From: Alistipes sp. | Lineage (GTDB): Bacteria; Bacteroidota; Bacteroidia; Bacteroidales; Rikenellaceae | Direction: 5' to 3' | NCBI GenBank assembly: GCA_017938765.1 | Contig: JAGBAX010000028.1 | Span: 62,001 to 126,000 of the forward strand | DNA length: 64,000 bases | Shown: positions 43,294 to 51,946 of the stretch, in pieces | Layout of the letters: each line of letters starts with the position of its first letter | Numbering within the stretch: the stretch's first letter is position 1 | The notes under the pieces: model-generated | The model's input: the letters and a program-made list of their open reading frames with translations, nothing else | Told to the model about the DNA's origin: nothing | The model's database searches: none | Made by a program: the position numbers and the translations under genes

Positions 43294-44246
43294 TAGAAGA
43301 AAAACTCATCGTCAGCCTGCTCTGGCTGTGGTTGGTTACTATTTAACATCTTCAGTGAGTCGGCAGTGCGTCGTGCCAACGAGTCGGCAATAGCCTGCTG
43401 CTTGAGAATATCATCCGCTTGACGGTCCGCCTCAGCTGCAGCCTTAGCCACAAGCTCGCGGTCAAGGGTAAGGTGCAGTGAAATCTTACTACCAAGAGGA
43501 AGCGACGTTCCCTGAAGTACACTCTGACGGCACACTCGCGCATCGTCCTGATTAAGCAGCGTAATACCCTCATCGTAGGTCACCTGGCCGACATTGAGTC
43601 CCTGCTCCCACAGTTTACTCTTGGCATCAAAGAGCGCGCGAGAGATAAGGCGCGGAACACTTGTAGTATTCTGGTCGGGGCTTACACCCACGCGAAGAGT
43701 TACACCACGACCCTTCTCGGCCTTTATTGCACTCTGCTCTGTAACCTCAGCACCCTCAAAAATCTGAGCAAGGACATAGTTTGTCGCTATATCCTCAACA
43801 TACTCAAGCGTCTCAATGCCAAAGCCGGCACTCTCAAGCATATTCTTTGCCTGGCGCAGTGAACGACCTGCAACATAAGGCATTGGCAACTTCTTCTGAG
43901 CAAAGGAGTTTATGGTAACATAAATCTTTCGTCCCTCTTTAACATCAACACCGCCCTTAGGCAGCTGCTCAAGCACCATACCGCCTGGATATGCTGGCAC
44001 ATAGAGCGAGTCGTTCACAATCATCTCCAATCCGCGCTCTGTAGCATAATACTGAGCATCATTGAGCCCCAAGCCCGTAAAGTCTGGCACAGTGCGGCGC
44101 ATACCGTGACGCGTTCCGCATGAGAGGGCAACGTATGAGAGGGCAACAAGCAGTGCAAGCACACCACAAATAAGCACAAAGTTCCAAAGTATCGGTCTGT
44201 TGCGCAGGTTAGAAAACCAAGAGCCGCTATTCTTCTTTTTTGCCAT
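43293..44246 (-). CDS. PASTA-domain membrane protein
   Basis: 317 residues. Short cytoplasmic N-terminus, one transmembrane helix (about 18-42), then three PASTA repeats (about 50-115, 118-190, 195-260), e.g. VPDFTGLGLNDAQYYATERGLEM and PYVAGRSLRQAKNMLESAGF. The end is a charged, Ala/Gln-rich tail (AEADRQADDILKQQAI). PASTA domains bind peptidoglycan or beta-lactam-like groups; no kinase is fused, as is usual in Bacteroidota. It lies between mqnE and rluD in an operon. Confidence 0.9.
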   Translation of the reverse strand: MAKKKNSGSWFSNLRNRPILWNFVLICGVLALLVALSYVALSCGTRHGMRRTVPDFTGLGLNDAQYYATERGLEMIVNDSLYVPAYPGGMVLEQLPKGGVDVKEGRKIYVTINSFAQKKLPMPYVAGRSLRQAKNMLESAGFGIETLEYVEDIATNYVLAQIFEGAEVTEQSAIKAEKGRGVTLRVGVSPDQNTTSVPRLISRALFDAKSKLWEQGLNVGQVTYDEGITLLNQDDARVCRQSVLQGTSLPLGSKISLHLTLDRELVAKAAAEADRQADDILKQQAIADSLARRTADSLKMLNSNQPQPEQADDEFFF

Positions 44247-44249
44247 AAT

Positions 44250-45320
44250 CTAAATCTGGTTATAGTGAGTATCACGTTCTACAGCCGTAAAGCCTGCATT
44301 GTGACATATTCTTTCAATATCCTCCACGCTCATTGTTGGGCGAGTATCGTCAGCACCCGCCATAGAGTATATCTTTGTTGAGTCGTCTATCGTTCCGTCA
44401 ATATCGTCTGCGCCAAAGGCGAGTGCAAGCTCTGTCGTGGTCTTGCCATACATTACCCAGTAGGCCTTTATATGCTCAACATTATCAAGTATCAGTCGGC
44501 TCATAGCAAGTGTTCTAAGGTCGTCAATGACCGATGTCTCTCCAAGATGACTCAAAGAGTTATTTGCGCTACGATACTTGAGCGGTATAAAGGCATTTAT
44601 ACCCCCTGTTTCATCCTGCAACAGCCTGAGGCGCATAAGGTGGTCTATTCGGTGTTCAATACTCTCTATATGCCCATAGAGCATTGTAGCATTGCTGTCA
44701 ATACCTATGCTGTGTGCTGCACGATGAAGAGCTAACCACTGCTCTGCACTACCCTTCTGCGGACAAATTTCATTACGTATCTCTGGAGCAAAAATCTCAG
44801 CGCCACCACCAGGGATAGACTCCATACCTGCATCCTTAAGCAGCTGTAGACCCTCAACAGTCGTAAGGCCTGCCTTAGAAATCATATAGTTCAGTTCCAC
44901 AGCCGTAAAGGCCTTCACTGCTGCCTGAGGCATAATCTGCTTTACGCGGCGAATCATCTCCGTATAGTAGTACAAATCGTGCGTAGGGTGCACTCCGCCC
45001 ACAATGTGTATCTCCGTAGCACCACTATCCTTACGCTGACGGACAATGTCCAGCACCTCATCCATCGTGTAGTCCCACGCGCCCTGTTCGCCCTCACTAC
45101 GGCGGTAAGAGCAGAACTTGCACTCAAACTGGCATACATTTGTCGGCTCAAGGTGGAAGTTGCGGTTGTAGTAGACCTTGTCGCCACTCCTCTCTCGCTT
45201 AGCCTTTACTGCCAGTTGTGACAGTTGCCACAGCGGCGCCTCTTTCCACAACTCAAGAGCCTCAGAGAAGGTCAATCTACCACCTGCCTCTACTTTTGAT
45301 ATGATATCTGCTACAGCCAT
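44250..45320 (-). CDS. mqnE: Aminofutalosine synthase MqnE (radical SAM)
   Basis: 356 residues from ATG 45320; the frame extends upstream into lptG. The cluster motif NVCQFECKFCSYRRSEGEQGAWDYT (C-x3-C-x2-C), HIVGGVHPTHDLYYY, and ESIPGGGAEIFAPEIRNEICPQKGSAEQWL with SNATMLYGHIE match MqnE closely. It joins enolpyruvyl-benzoate derivative with SAM in the futalosine route to menaquinone. No other mqn gene is in the window. MqnC is the closest alternative, but the GGGAEI sequence and length fit MqnE better. It starts 1 nt after lptG. Confidence 0.9.
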   Translation of the reverse strand: MAVADIISKVEAGGRLTFSEALELWKEAPLWQLSQLAVKAKRERSGDKVYYNRNFHLEPTNVCQFECKFCSYRRSEGEQGAWDYTMDEVLDIVRQRKDSGATEIHIVGGVHPTHDLYYYTEMIRRVKQIMPQAAVKAFTAVELNYMISKAGLTTVEGLQLLKDAGMESIPGGGAEIFAPEIRNEICPQKGSAEQWLALHRAAHSIGIDSNATMLYGHIESIEHRIDHLMRLRLLQDETGGINAFIPLKYRSANNSLSHLGETSVIDDLRTLAMSRLILDNVEHIKAYWVMYGKTTTELALAFGADDIDGTIDDSTKIYSMAGADDTRPTMSVEDIERICHNAGFTAVERDTHYNQI

Positions 45321-45321
45321 A

Positions 45322-46452
45322 CTATTTCGGTGCTTTACGATAGAGATAAATACCAATAATGAGGAATATCAAGTTCGGCAGCCACACGGCAATCATCGTA
45401 GGCATACTACCGCCCTTGGCAAACTCCTCAAAGACTCGTGTGAGCATAATATATGAGAAGCAGAGGGTGATACCTATACCGATATGCAATCCCGTACCTC
45501 CACGAACCTTACGAGAAGAGAGTGACACGCCGATAAGGGTCAGAATAAATGTTCCAAATGGATAGGAGAAGCGGATATGTCGCTCCACCTCAATCTGCCG
45601 TATACTATCAGAGCCCTTGCTACGTTGCTGAGCCAAAAAGTCGTTCAGCTCAACAATGTTCATCGTTGTCAAGAACTCTGTCAGTCGGCCAAGCTCCACA
45701 ACATCAAGGTTAATCACCGTATCCAGATTTCGGTGCTGCGTAAAGATTTCGTCGCCCTTATCGTCAAATGTTCGGGTGACATATCGCTGCGCTGTCCAGT
45801 GCTTGCTCTGAGGGTCAAACTTAACATCTGAAGCCTCAAGAGCGCCCACCATAGTACTACCCTCGTACTGCTCAAGGGCAAAGAATGATGCCACAGATGT
45901 ATTCTTGCTAAATCCTCGGATATAGGCGAACTTTCCGGGCTCAACCTGACGGTAGATATGGCGGTCGTACTGCTCGCGCACGCGGCGGGCGATATACTTC
46001 TGCTCAAAGGCGACACAATCCTTCTGCGTCATCGGGATAATCCACAGGCTAAGCACAAGCGAGAGCGCAGTAATAAATAGCGCACCCAGAAAATAGGGCC
46101 ACATAAGCCTACGGAACGACATTCCTCCCGAAAGCATCGCCACAATCTCAGTTTGATATGCCAACTTTGATGTAAAGAAGATTACGGCAATAAAGGTAAA
46201 GAGCGCCGAGAACTGGTTTATGAAAAATGGCACAAACTTAAAGTAGTAGTCAAAAATTATCGCCTTTACTGGTGCCTGCATCTGGATAAAGTCGTCTACC
46301 TTCTCCACATAGTCAAACACCACAACAATGACAATAATCATCGCAATGGCAAACAGATACGTTCCGACAAACTTACCCAGAATATATCTGTCCAAAATCT
46401 TAAATCCCGGAAACCACGAAGGTCGCTTGTTATACTGCGGTAACATTGACAT
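45322..46452 (-). CDS. lptG: Lipopolysaccharide export permease, LptG/LptF family
   Basis: 376 residues. Six transmembrane helices: one near 20-45, two at about 60-80 and 100-125, and three in the last 90 residues. Between them is a periplasmic beta-jellyroll. FKILDRYILGKFVGTYLFAIAMI and MLSGGMSFRRLMWPYFLGA (coupling helix) mark the YjgP/YjgQ family. It drives LPS from the inner membrane with LptB. Bacteroidota often have a single-gene version acting as the pair; a second copy is not seen here. It is 1 nt downstream of tgt. Confidence 0.92.
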   Translation of the reverse strand: MSMLPQYNKRPSWFPGFKILDRYILGKFVGTYLFAIAMIIVIVVVFDYVEKVDDFIQMQAPVKAIIFDYYFKFVPFFINQFSALFTFIAVIFFTSKLAYQTEIVAMLSGGMSFRRLMWPYFLGALFITALSLVLSLWIIPMTQKDCVAFEQKYIARRVREQYDRHIYRQVEPGKFAYIRGFSKNTSVASFFALEQYEGSTMVGALEASDVKFDPQSKHWTAQRYVTRTFDDKGDEIFTQHRNLDTVINLDVVELGRLTEFLTTMNIVELNDFLAQQRSKGSDSIRQIEVERHIRFSYPFGTFILTLIGVSLSSRKVRGGTGLHIGIGITLCFSYIMLTRVFEEFAKGGSMPTMIAVWLPNLIFLIIGIYLYRKAPK

Positions 46453-46453
46453 A

Positions 46454-47584
46454 CTACAATCTTCTTGACAATTTCTCTACCATCATATCCTTCCACACGC
46501 TAAAGTCACCCGCGATAATGTGCTGTCGCGCCTGACCCACAAGCCAGAGATAGAAGCCCGTGTTGTGCAACGAAGCTATCTGCGCTGCCAACATCTCACC
46601 ACAGACAACAAGGTGGTGGAGATAGGCCTTGGTGTACTGTCTATCAACAAATGTCGTCCCATTAGCATCTATTGGCGAAAAGTCGTTCTCCCACTTCTTG
46701 TTGCGGATATTGATAACGCCCTCAGAGGTAAATAGCTGACCGTTACGGCCATTGCGTGTCGGCATTACGCAGTCAAACATATCCACTCCGCGAGCAATAC
46801 CCTCAAGGATATTTATCGGTGTGCCTACACCCATAAGATATCGCGGCTTGTCTGTCGGAAGAATGGCATTGACAACCTCAATCATAGCATACATAACCTC
46901 CGTAGGCTCGCCCACAGCAAGACCTCCAATAGCATATCCGTCAGCATTGTACTGCAGAACATTCTCGGCAGCCTTGGCTCTTAAATCTGCATAACCACAC
47001 CCCTGAACAATCGGGAAGAGCGACTGGTAGTGACCATACTTTGGCTGGGTCTTGTGATACTGGTTAAAGCAGCGGTCAAGCCAACGCTCAGTAAGGGCCA
47101 ACGACTTGGCTGCATACTCCTTCGGTGCATCCCCAGGAGGACACTCGTCAAAGGCCATCATAATATCAGCACCAATAGTGCGCTCGGTATCTATAACACT
47201 CTCAGGCGTAAAGAGATGTCGCGAGCCGTCAATGTGCGACTGGAAGTGACAACCCTCCTCCTTGAGCTTGCGACAAGCGGCAAGCGAGAAGACCTGAAAA
47301 CCTCCGCTGTCCGTAAGCATAGGTCCATCCCACGACGAGAAACGGTGTACACCACCCGCCTGCTCAATAATCTCCATACCTGGACGCAGGTAGAGATGAT
47401 ATGTATTTGCAAGGATTATCTGCGCCTTAACCTCATCCTTAAGGTCACGATGAAAAATACCCTTCATCGCCGCAGCAGTGCCCACAGGCATAAAAATCGG
47501 GGTCTTAATCACTCCGTGATCAGTCACTATCTCGCCAGCACGCGCCTTGCTCTGTCTGTCAGTATGCTCTAATGTAAACTTCAT
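46454..47584 (-). CDS. tgt: tRNA-guanine transglycosylase lacking zinc cysteines
   Basis: 376 residues from ATG 47584; a TTG three codons upstream falls in the -7 box. Bacterial TGT exchanges G34 for preQ1 in tRNAs for Asp, Asn, His and Tyr. MLTDSGGFQVFSLA, FDECPPGD, QGCGYADLRAKAA, GGLAVGEP and MFDCVMPTRNGRNG (catalytic nucleophile D) are intact. The zinc motif of E. coli TGT (CxCxxC...H) is absent: the region before YTKAYLHHLVVCGE reads DANGTTFVDRQ, so structural zinc is probably missing. First gene of the operon running to ygiQ. Confidence 0.93.
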   Translation of the reverse strand: MKFTLEHTDRQSKARAGEIVTDHGVIKTPIFMPVGTAAAMKGIFHRDLKDEVKAQIILANTYHLYLRPGMEIIEQAGGVHRFSSWDGPMLTDSGGFQVFSLAACRKLKEEGCHFQSHIDGSRHLFTPESVIDTERTIGADIMMAFDECPPGDAPKEYAAKSLALTERWLDRCFNQYHKTQPKYGHYQSLFPIVQGCGYADLRAKAAENVLQYNADGYAIGGLAVGEPTEVMYAMIEVVNAILPTDKPRYLMGVGTPINILEGIARGVDMFDCVMPTRNGRNGQLFTSEGVINIRNKKWENDFSPIDANGTTFVDRQYTKAYLHHLVVCGEMLAAQIASLHNTGFYLWLVGQARQHIIAGDFSVWKDMMVEKLSRRL

Positions 47585-47590
47585 AACGCG

Positions 47591-47621
47591 CAAAGATAGT
47601 GATTATTTTGCTTATAGCAAA
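47591..47621 (-). promoter_or_regulatory. Promoter of the tgt operon
   Basis: Minus strand TTTG (plus 47618-47621), 19 nt, TATCTTTG (plus 47591-47598): an exact consensus. The ATG at 47584 is 6 nt from the box, so the transcript is leaderless or nearly so. Confidence 0.75.
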
Positions 47622-47626
47622 ATATA

Positions 47627-47893
47627 CCATTAGCTGTTAGCCGTTAGCCATTAGCTATTGGCTATTGGCTAACAGCCAAAGTCTATTTTGTTGTCAAAAG
47701 GTAGTAGTTACAACATTGCGATTAAGCCGAGCGCATTCAAACTCGTTTGCAATGCCGAGGCGGAGCAATGAAGGGTCGCCAAAGGCGAGCCAACGCTCGG
47801 CGGCAAATACCTGCGTAGGATAGTACTCAAAACGTACAGCCAAGACAATTTTTCTCGTTAGCGGCAGCAAATGCTGCCTTTTCACAACAAAAT
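47627..47893 (-). repeat. GTAC-hairpin/TIR repeat, copy 2 (with seven heptamers)
   Basis: Seven heptamers of the CCATTAG/CTATTGG/CTAACAG type (47627-47675) directly upstream of the tgt promoter. The core 47685-47893 has terminal inverted repeats ATTTTGTTGTCAAAAGG (47685-47701) and CCTTTTCACAACAAAAT (47877-47893). It contains GCCGAGGCGGAGCAATGA, GGTCGCCAAAGGCGAGCC, GTAC-loop-GTAC (47823-47837) and GGCAGCAAATGCTGCC. The final TIR base is part of the phosphoesterase stop codon. The 47585-47892 gap holds nothing else. Confidence 0.8.
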
Positions 47894-49533
47894 TACAACA
47901 AAAACAAGGTATCGGCAGCTTCTTGTCCAAAACTATCCACTGCTCGGACCCTCAGGTGGGTAGATGTGCTGTCGGTCTTGACGCGGAAGAGGTGTTGAGG
48001 GCTATTGCGAGGGATGTTAATCTTCTTACCGCGCGAGTTTTTGTGGCGGATAACGAGCGTAGAGCGAGTATAGAGCGGGTCGTCGTGGTATACGCGGCGC
48101 ACCTTAAGTTGTTTTGTATCGTCCCACACCTCAAGTTTTGAGCCTGGCTCCTCGCACCAGTAGTTGATGTATACATAGTCGGCAAACGACTCATCGCCAT
48201 AGTCCATTCTCTTCTTAGGGTATGCACGCAGGAAGTTCTGCATATCCTCATCCTTACGATACTTCTCGCCCACCTTGCGCATATCGTAGAGGCGGAAAGG
48301 TAGCGACTCATCCCCCACAGGGCAGAACTGCCACTTCAGCTCCCTGCCGTCGTAGTCAAAGAGCTCAAAGCCCGCTGGGCTACCGTCGCTACAGATATGC
48401 GGAAAGCCGTTATAGCCTGTCTCCCAGTTATTTCCAGAGAGCGATGTTACGGTGTGCTCTGTGATATTCTTCAGTTCCTTAGGTTGCGAAACACGGCGTC
48501 GGTGGATATGTGCAGTGACGAATCTTACGGAGCTAAAGTCGTTAAAACAACTTACAAGCGAGTCGGTATCCTCTGCCTTTGATAGTGCCTTGATAAGTTT
48601 ACCCTTATTGGACATTCTAACCACGCTATGGTGCATACATACCACTATCGGCGTGCTCTTATCCTCAACATACTCAAGGTCGCGACGTAGCCAAGCCAGG
48701 CAGTCGGCACTCACGCGGCGGTCAAAGTTTCGCTTGCCAACAACCTCTGTCGGATACTTTCCATCGCCCGCCTCGTTCTTGAAGAAAGTGTTATCTAACA
48801 CCACATAGTGCACCTGACCGATGTTAAAGGAGTAGAAACGAGGTGCGCAGGTTGTAGCATATAGCATTGAGGCTTGGTGGTCTGTAAGCACTCCTGCAGG
48901 CACTGAGCCATCATATTCGTTCTCACCCATAACAGTGTAAAACATTGCAGGATAGCGAATTGTAGACATAAGTCTAACAACATCCGAAGGGTCAATATCC
49001 TGCGAGTACCACGAGTCATTGCGGCACAAATCGCCAAGAATTACCGAGTAGACCGGTATGCTATCCTTAACGGCTGCAGCACGGCGCAGGGCTGGCATAC
49101 AGGTGCGCTTAAATTGCAACATATCGTCGTTTCTGGCACTGATGTGTATATCGGCTGTAAAAATCATTCGGTGACGGTTATTATCAACCTTGCGTAGGCT
49201 AAAGTCGTGACGCTCAACCTTTTGCAGCTTATCCTGCTCAAGTGGTGCCCAGAACTGCGGGATATTACCTCTTCGCGTTGTCGGCTCATAACCCGACGGT
49301 GTGATAACAAAGACAGAGCCGTAGTACTTCAGCGAGGCGAGCGAGTAGACGCCAAGGCTATCTGTGCGAGCAAAGAGCGCACCGTCACTCACGAGCACAC
49401 CCTCCATAGGTTTGCCGTCACTGGTAACAACGCCCACCACATTGGCGCCCTTGCTGCCCACAACCTCCCTTTTTGCCCAGAGGTTAGGCGCCACAGAAAA
49501 GGATAGCAAAAGTAAAACTACTAATCGTCTCAT
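47893..49533 (-). CDS. Secreted calcineurin-like phosphoesterase with N- and C-terminal accessory domains
   Basis: 546 residues from ATG 49533, which overlaps the rsmG stop as ATGA. Signal peptide ends WA-KR. An N-terminal beta-sandwich (about 25-110, GVVTSDGKPMEGVLVSDG) precedes the metallophosphoesterase core: FTADIHIS (D, H), GDLCRND, GENEYDG (GEN replaces the usual GNH), MHHSV and AHIHRR. The end (about 385-546) matches the MetallophosC-type C-terminal domain. The altered GNH motif may change metal binding or activity. The substrate is unknown. It is the last gene of the glycosyltransferase-sigma-rsmG operon. Confidence 0.88.
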   Translation of the reverse strand: MRRLVVLLLLSFSVAPNLWAKREVVGSKGANVVGVVTSDGKPMEGVLVSDGALFARTDSLGVYSLASLKYYGSVFVITPSGYEPTTRRGNIPQFWAPLEQDKLQKVERHDFSLRKVDNNRHRMIFTADIHISARNDDMLQFKRTCMPALRRAAAVKDSIPVYSVILGDLCRNDSWYSQDIDPSDVVRLMSTIRYPAMFYTVMGENEYDGSVPAGVLTDHQASMLYATTCAPRFYSFNIGQVHYVVLDNTFFKNEAGDGKYPTEVVGKRNFDRRVSADCLAWLRRDLEYVEDKSTPIVVCMHHSVVRMSNKGKLIKALSKAEDTDSLVSCFNDFSSVRFVTAHIHRRRVSQPKELKNITEHTVTSLSGNNWETGYNGFPHICSDGSPAGFELFDYDGRELKWQFCPVGDESLPFRLYDMRKVGEKYRKDEDMQNFLRAYPKKRMDYGDESFADYVYINYWCEEPGSKLEVWDDTKQLKVRRVYHDDPLYTRSTLVIRHKNSRGKKINIPRNSPQHLFRVKTDSTSTHLRVRAVDSFGQEAADTLFLL

Positions 49534-50162
49534 TTTGTGCAATATACGACCTGTTTAGTCTCAAAAAACTCCTCCTCAAAAAACTCGGAGATATTATATC
49601 TCTGCCACTTCATCTTTGTTGCTGCGAGCTCGGCCGTAAGGTCTCCGCCCTTAAGGTAGAGTACTCCATTTGGCAGTGAGCCAGCAGTCGCTCCGCGCTC
49701 AATCTTTTTCCACACCCAGCCAACAAAGGTGCTCATATCCGTTACAGCACGAGAGACAACAAAGTCAAAATTTTCAGCAATGCTCTCCACGCGGGCATTT
49801 ATGGCCGTAAGATTATCAATACCAACAGCGCTACACACCCCCTTAACAACGGTAATCTTCTTGCCGATAGAGTCTACGGCCGTAAACTGCACATCAGGGA
49901 AGAGAATTGCTAATGGCACACTCGGGAAACCGCCCCCACAGCCCACATCAATAACCCTTGCGCCGCTGTTAAAAGTGCATACGCGAGCAATAGCAAGCGA
50001 GTGGAGCACATGCTTAAGGTAGAGGCTATCAAAGTCCTTGCGTGAGATAACATTTATCTTTGCATTCCACTCTGCATAGGCGTTATAGAGAGCCGTAAAC
50101 TGCTCCTTCTGCCTATCTGTCAGATTAGGGAAATAGTCAAATATGAGTTGGGAAGTGAACAT
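49530..50162 (-). CDS. rsmG: 16S rRNA (guanine-527 N7)-methyltransferase
   Basis: 210 residues from ATG 50162 (MFTSQLIFDYFPNLTDRQ); the frame runs upstream into the sigma gene. NVISRKDFDSLYLKHVLHSLAIA, VIDVGCGGGFPSVPLAILFPD (SAM loop) and VVSRAVTDMSTFVGW are diagnostic. RsmG methylates G527 in the decoding-site region; its loss gives low-level streptomycin resistance in other bacteria. It starts 2 nt after the sigma factor stop. Confidence 0.95.
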   Translation of the reverse strand: MFTSQLIFDYFPNLTDRQKEQFTALYNAYAEWNAKINVISRKDFDSLYLKHVLHSLAIARVCTFNSGARVIDVGCGGGFPSVPLAILFPDVQFTAVDSIGKKITVVKGVCSAVGIDNLTAINARVESIAENFDFVVSRAVTDMSTFVGWVWKKIERGATAGSLPNGVLYLKGGDLTAELAATKMKWQRYNISEFFEEEFFETKQVVYCTK

Positions 50163-50164
50163 AG

Positions 50165-50755
50165 TTACTCTATTTTCTCGCCATCGGTAATCTTCTTGCA
50201 CATCATTGCGCGAACACGGAAAATGCGTGTTTTAACCGTACCGAGCTTCATCTGCAACGCCTCGGCAATCTCCTCGTAGGTATACTCCTCAATAAAGCGG
50301 AGCACAAATAGTTCGCGGTAGTCCTCTGGCAGGGTGGCTATATATCGCTCTATCTGAGCGCGTTGCTGAGCGTTGATAATACTCTCCTCTGGCGTTGGCG
50401 ACACGGCCTGAGCATTTGTTGTGCAGCGACCCTCAAGGGGTAGGTTGTTCTCTGGATTGAGGGCCTTATTGCGACGTGAGCGGTTGAAATCGACAAAGGT
50501 ATTCTTTGCAATAGTGCATATCCAAGCGCCAAAGTCGTAGTTAGGATTGTAGCGGTTGATATTGACAAAGGCCTTCATAAATGCCTCTTGGAGCAAATCC
50601 TCCACGTCGTCACTATTTGTCGCCCTTTTAACAAGCATAGCGTAGATAGTATCTTTATGGCGCATAAAGAGTGGCTCAAAGGCTCTACTATCGCCTTCAA
50701 CCACAAGTTTAACCAATGCGCGGTCATCTAACGACCTATAATCTCTTATCTCCAT
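50165..50755 (-). CDS. Sigma-70 family (ECF-type) RNA polymerase sigma factor
   Basis: 196 residues from ATG 50755. Region 2 (about 10-85: AFEPLFMRHKDTIYAMLVKRATNSDDVEDLLQEAFMKAFVNINRY, WICTIAKNTFVDFNRSRRN) and region 4 (about 135-190: TLPEDYRELFVLRFIEEYTYEEIAEALQMKLGTVKTRIFRVR) are both complete, without regions 1 or 3. No anti-sigma gene is nearby. It sits among rsmG and a glycosyltransferase, an arrangement typical of the housekeeping ECF-like sigma of Bacteroidota rather than a stress sigma. Overlaps the glycosyltransferase by 10 nt. Confidence 0.93.
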   Translation of the reverse strand: MEIRDYRSLDDRALVKLVVEGDSRAFEPLFMRHKDTIYAMLVKRATNSDDVEDLLQEAFMKAFVNINRYNPNYDFGAWICTIAKNTFVDFNRSRRNKALNPENNLPLEGRCTTNAQAVSPTPEESIINAQQRAQIERYIATLPEDYRELFVLRFIEEYTYEEIAEALQMKLGTVKTRIFRVRAMMCKKITDGEKIE

Positions 50756-51897
50756 ATGCTTATTCGCTCGCGCTGCGTTGCACGAACTACAAAACGCACC
50801 CAAGGCTCAATAAAGTCAAATATCGGATCCCACGCTGCGATACCCTTCTCGCCCACGCGATTTGCAATCTTGCGTGTAGCCACACTCATAACAATATATC
50901 GCACAAGAAGCAGCAGTGCCGTTAGAGCCTTAAACTCCAATGGAAGAGTAGCAATAGCACCTATCGCCGCCACGAAGAATGATACTCTACAGAGCATCTT
51001 GCAACCCTCATCATTACGCGCCTGCTGAGTGTAGAAGTGGCGGGTCTGACCCTGACGGTAAATCTCTGTCAACCAGCCATTAAACGACTGCGGAGACTGC
51101 TCACTACAGTGCGCATTTGGGGTGAGCAACACCGATACATTATCCTTTGTTGCGATGCGCTGTATAAACAAATCATCCTCGCCTGCAGTAAGGTCAAGGT
51201 GGTCAAAACCCCTAACACTATAGTAGAGGCTCTTTGTAAAGCCCATACAGTTGCGCGATGCACCGTACTGACGGCCTCGGATAGCCTCAGCAAGATATCT
51301 GCTAACCTCGCTAAAACGATATTTACGATAGAAGAGGTTCATTATTCCGCTACCCTTCTCCCAGTTGCAGTATCCCAGAACAATATCGCCATACATAAAT
51401 CCGCGCGCCATATAACTTGCCCAGTCACGAGTCGTAAGGCGGGTCTCAGGAGTGGTAATTACAACATGCTCATATGTAGCAGACCTAATGCCGATATTGA
51501 GTGCTAACTGCATAGAGATAGGATACTGTGGAGTGTAGTCTACATGTATGGTATTCAGATGCTTAAAGAACTTACGCATATGCTTTAGCGTAGCATAGAA
51601 GGCATCCTCCTTACCCACATACACAGCCACAACCTCGTACTGCGGATTGCTCTGGAGCAGTAGCATACGGAAATCGCCCTTCAGATACTCCTCATCCTCG
51701 CCAAAAAGAGGTACAACAATAGAGATAGGAGGCTGCTCCTGCAGTAGCTGCTTGCGCGAAGTCTGCTTGAACTTTGCAACAATCATACTTCTACAGAGCG
51801 AGACTATCTGTTCTATGAACAGCACCACAACCAATAACATCAGCACCACCGCCGCGATGCCGTATCCATCAACAATAATATCCCTAACCAAATTCAT
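50746..51897 (-). CDS. Family 2 glycosyltransferase (membrane associated)
   Basis: 383 residues from ATG 51897. One N-terminal transmembrane helix (about 10-32), a GT-A domain (about 55-280) with PPISIVVPLFGEDEEYLKGDF, TTPETRLTTRDW (metal-binding region) and FDHLDLTAGEDDLFIQRI, then a C-terminal helix pair. Related proteins add sugars to surface polymers or lipids; acceptor and donor are unknown. It is the first gene of the operon, and its promoter box sits 6 nt before the ATG. Confidence 0.85.
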   Translation of the reverse strand: MNLVRDIIVDGYGIAAVVLMLLVVVLFIEQIVSLCRSMIVAKFKQTSRKQLLQEQPPISIVVPLFGEDEEYLKGDFRMLLLQSNPQYEVVAVYVGKEDAFYATLKHMRKFFKHLNTIHVDYTPQYPISMQLALNIGIRSATYEHVVITTPETRLTTRDWASYMARGFMYGDIVLGYCNWEKGSGIMNLFYRKYRFSEVSRYLAEAIRGRQYGASRNCMGFTKSLYYSVRGFDHLDLTAGEDDLFIQRIATKDNVSVLLTPNAHCSEQSPQSFNGWLTEIYRQGQTRHFYTQQARNDEGCKMLCRVSFFVAAIGAIATLPLEFKALTALLLLVRYIVMSVATRKIANRVGEKGIAAWDPIFDFIEPWVRFVVRATQRERISIWR

Positions 51898-51903
51898 AGG
51901 TTG

Positions 51904-51911
51904 CAAAGATA
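51904..51911 (-). promoter_or_regulatory. -7 box next to the glycosyltransferase start
   Basis: TATCTTTG on the minus strand, 6 nt before the ATG at 51897; no good TTTG at 19-21 nt. Together with the tgt, uppS and deacetylase cases, it points to very short leaders. Confidence 0.55.
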
Positions 51912-51946
51912 GCAATTAATGGCGAAAAGATGAAACTATCGTAAGA

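Noticed and set aside
47761-47800. Hairpin-rich segment as an origin or tRNA fragment
   Set aside because: It matches the second repeat family (GGTCGCCAAAGGCGAGCC) seen at 40.3, 56.7 and 62.2 kb, so it is part of that element.
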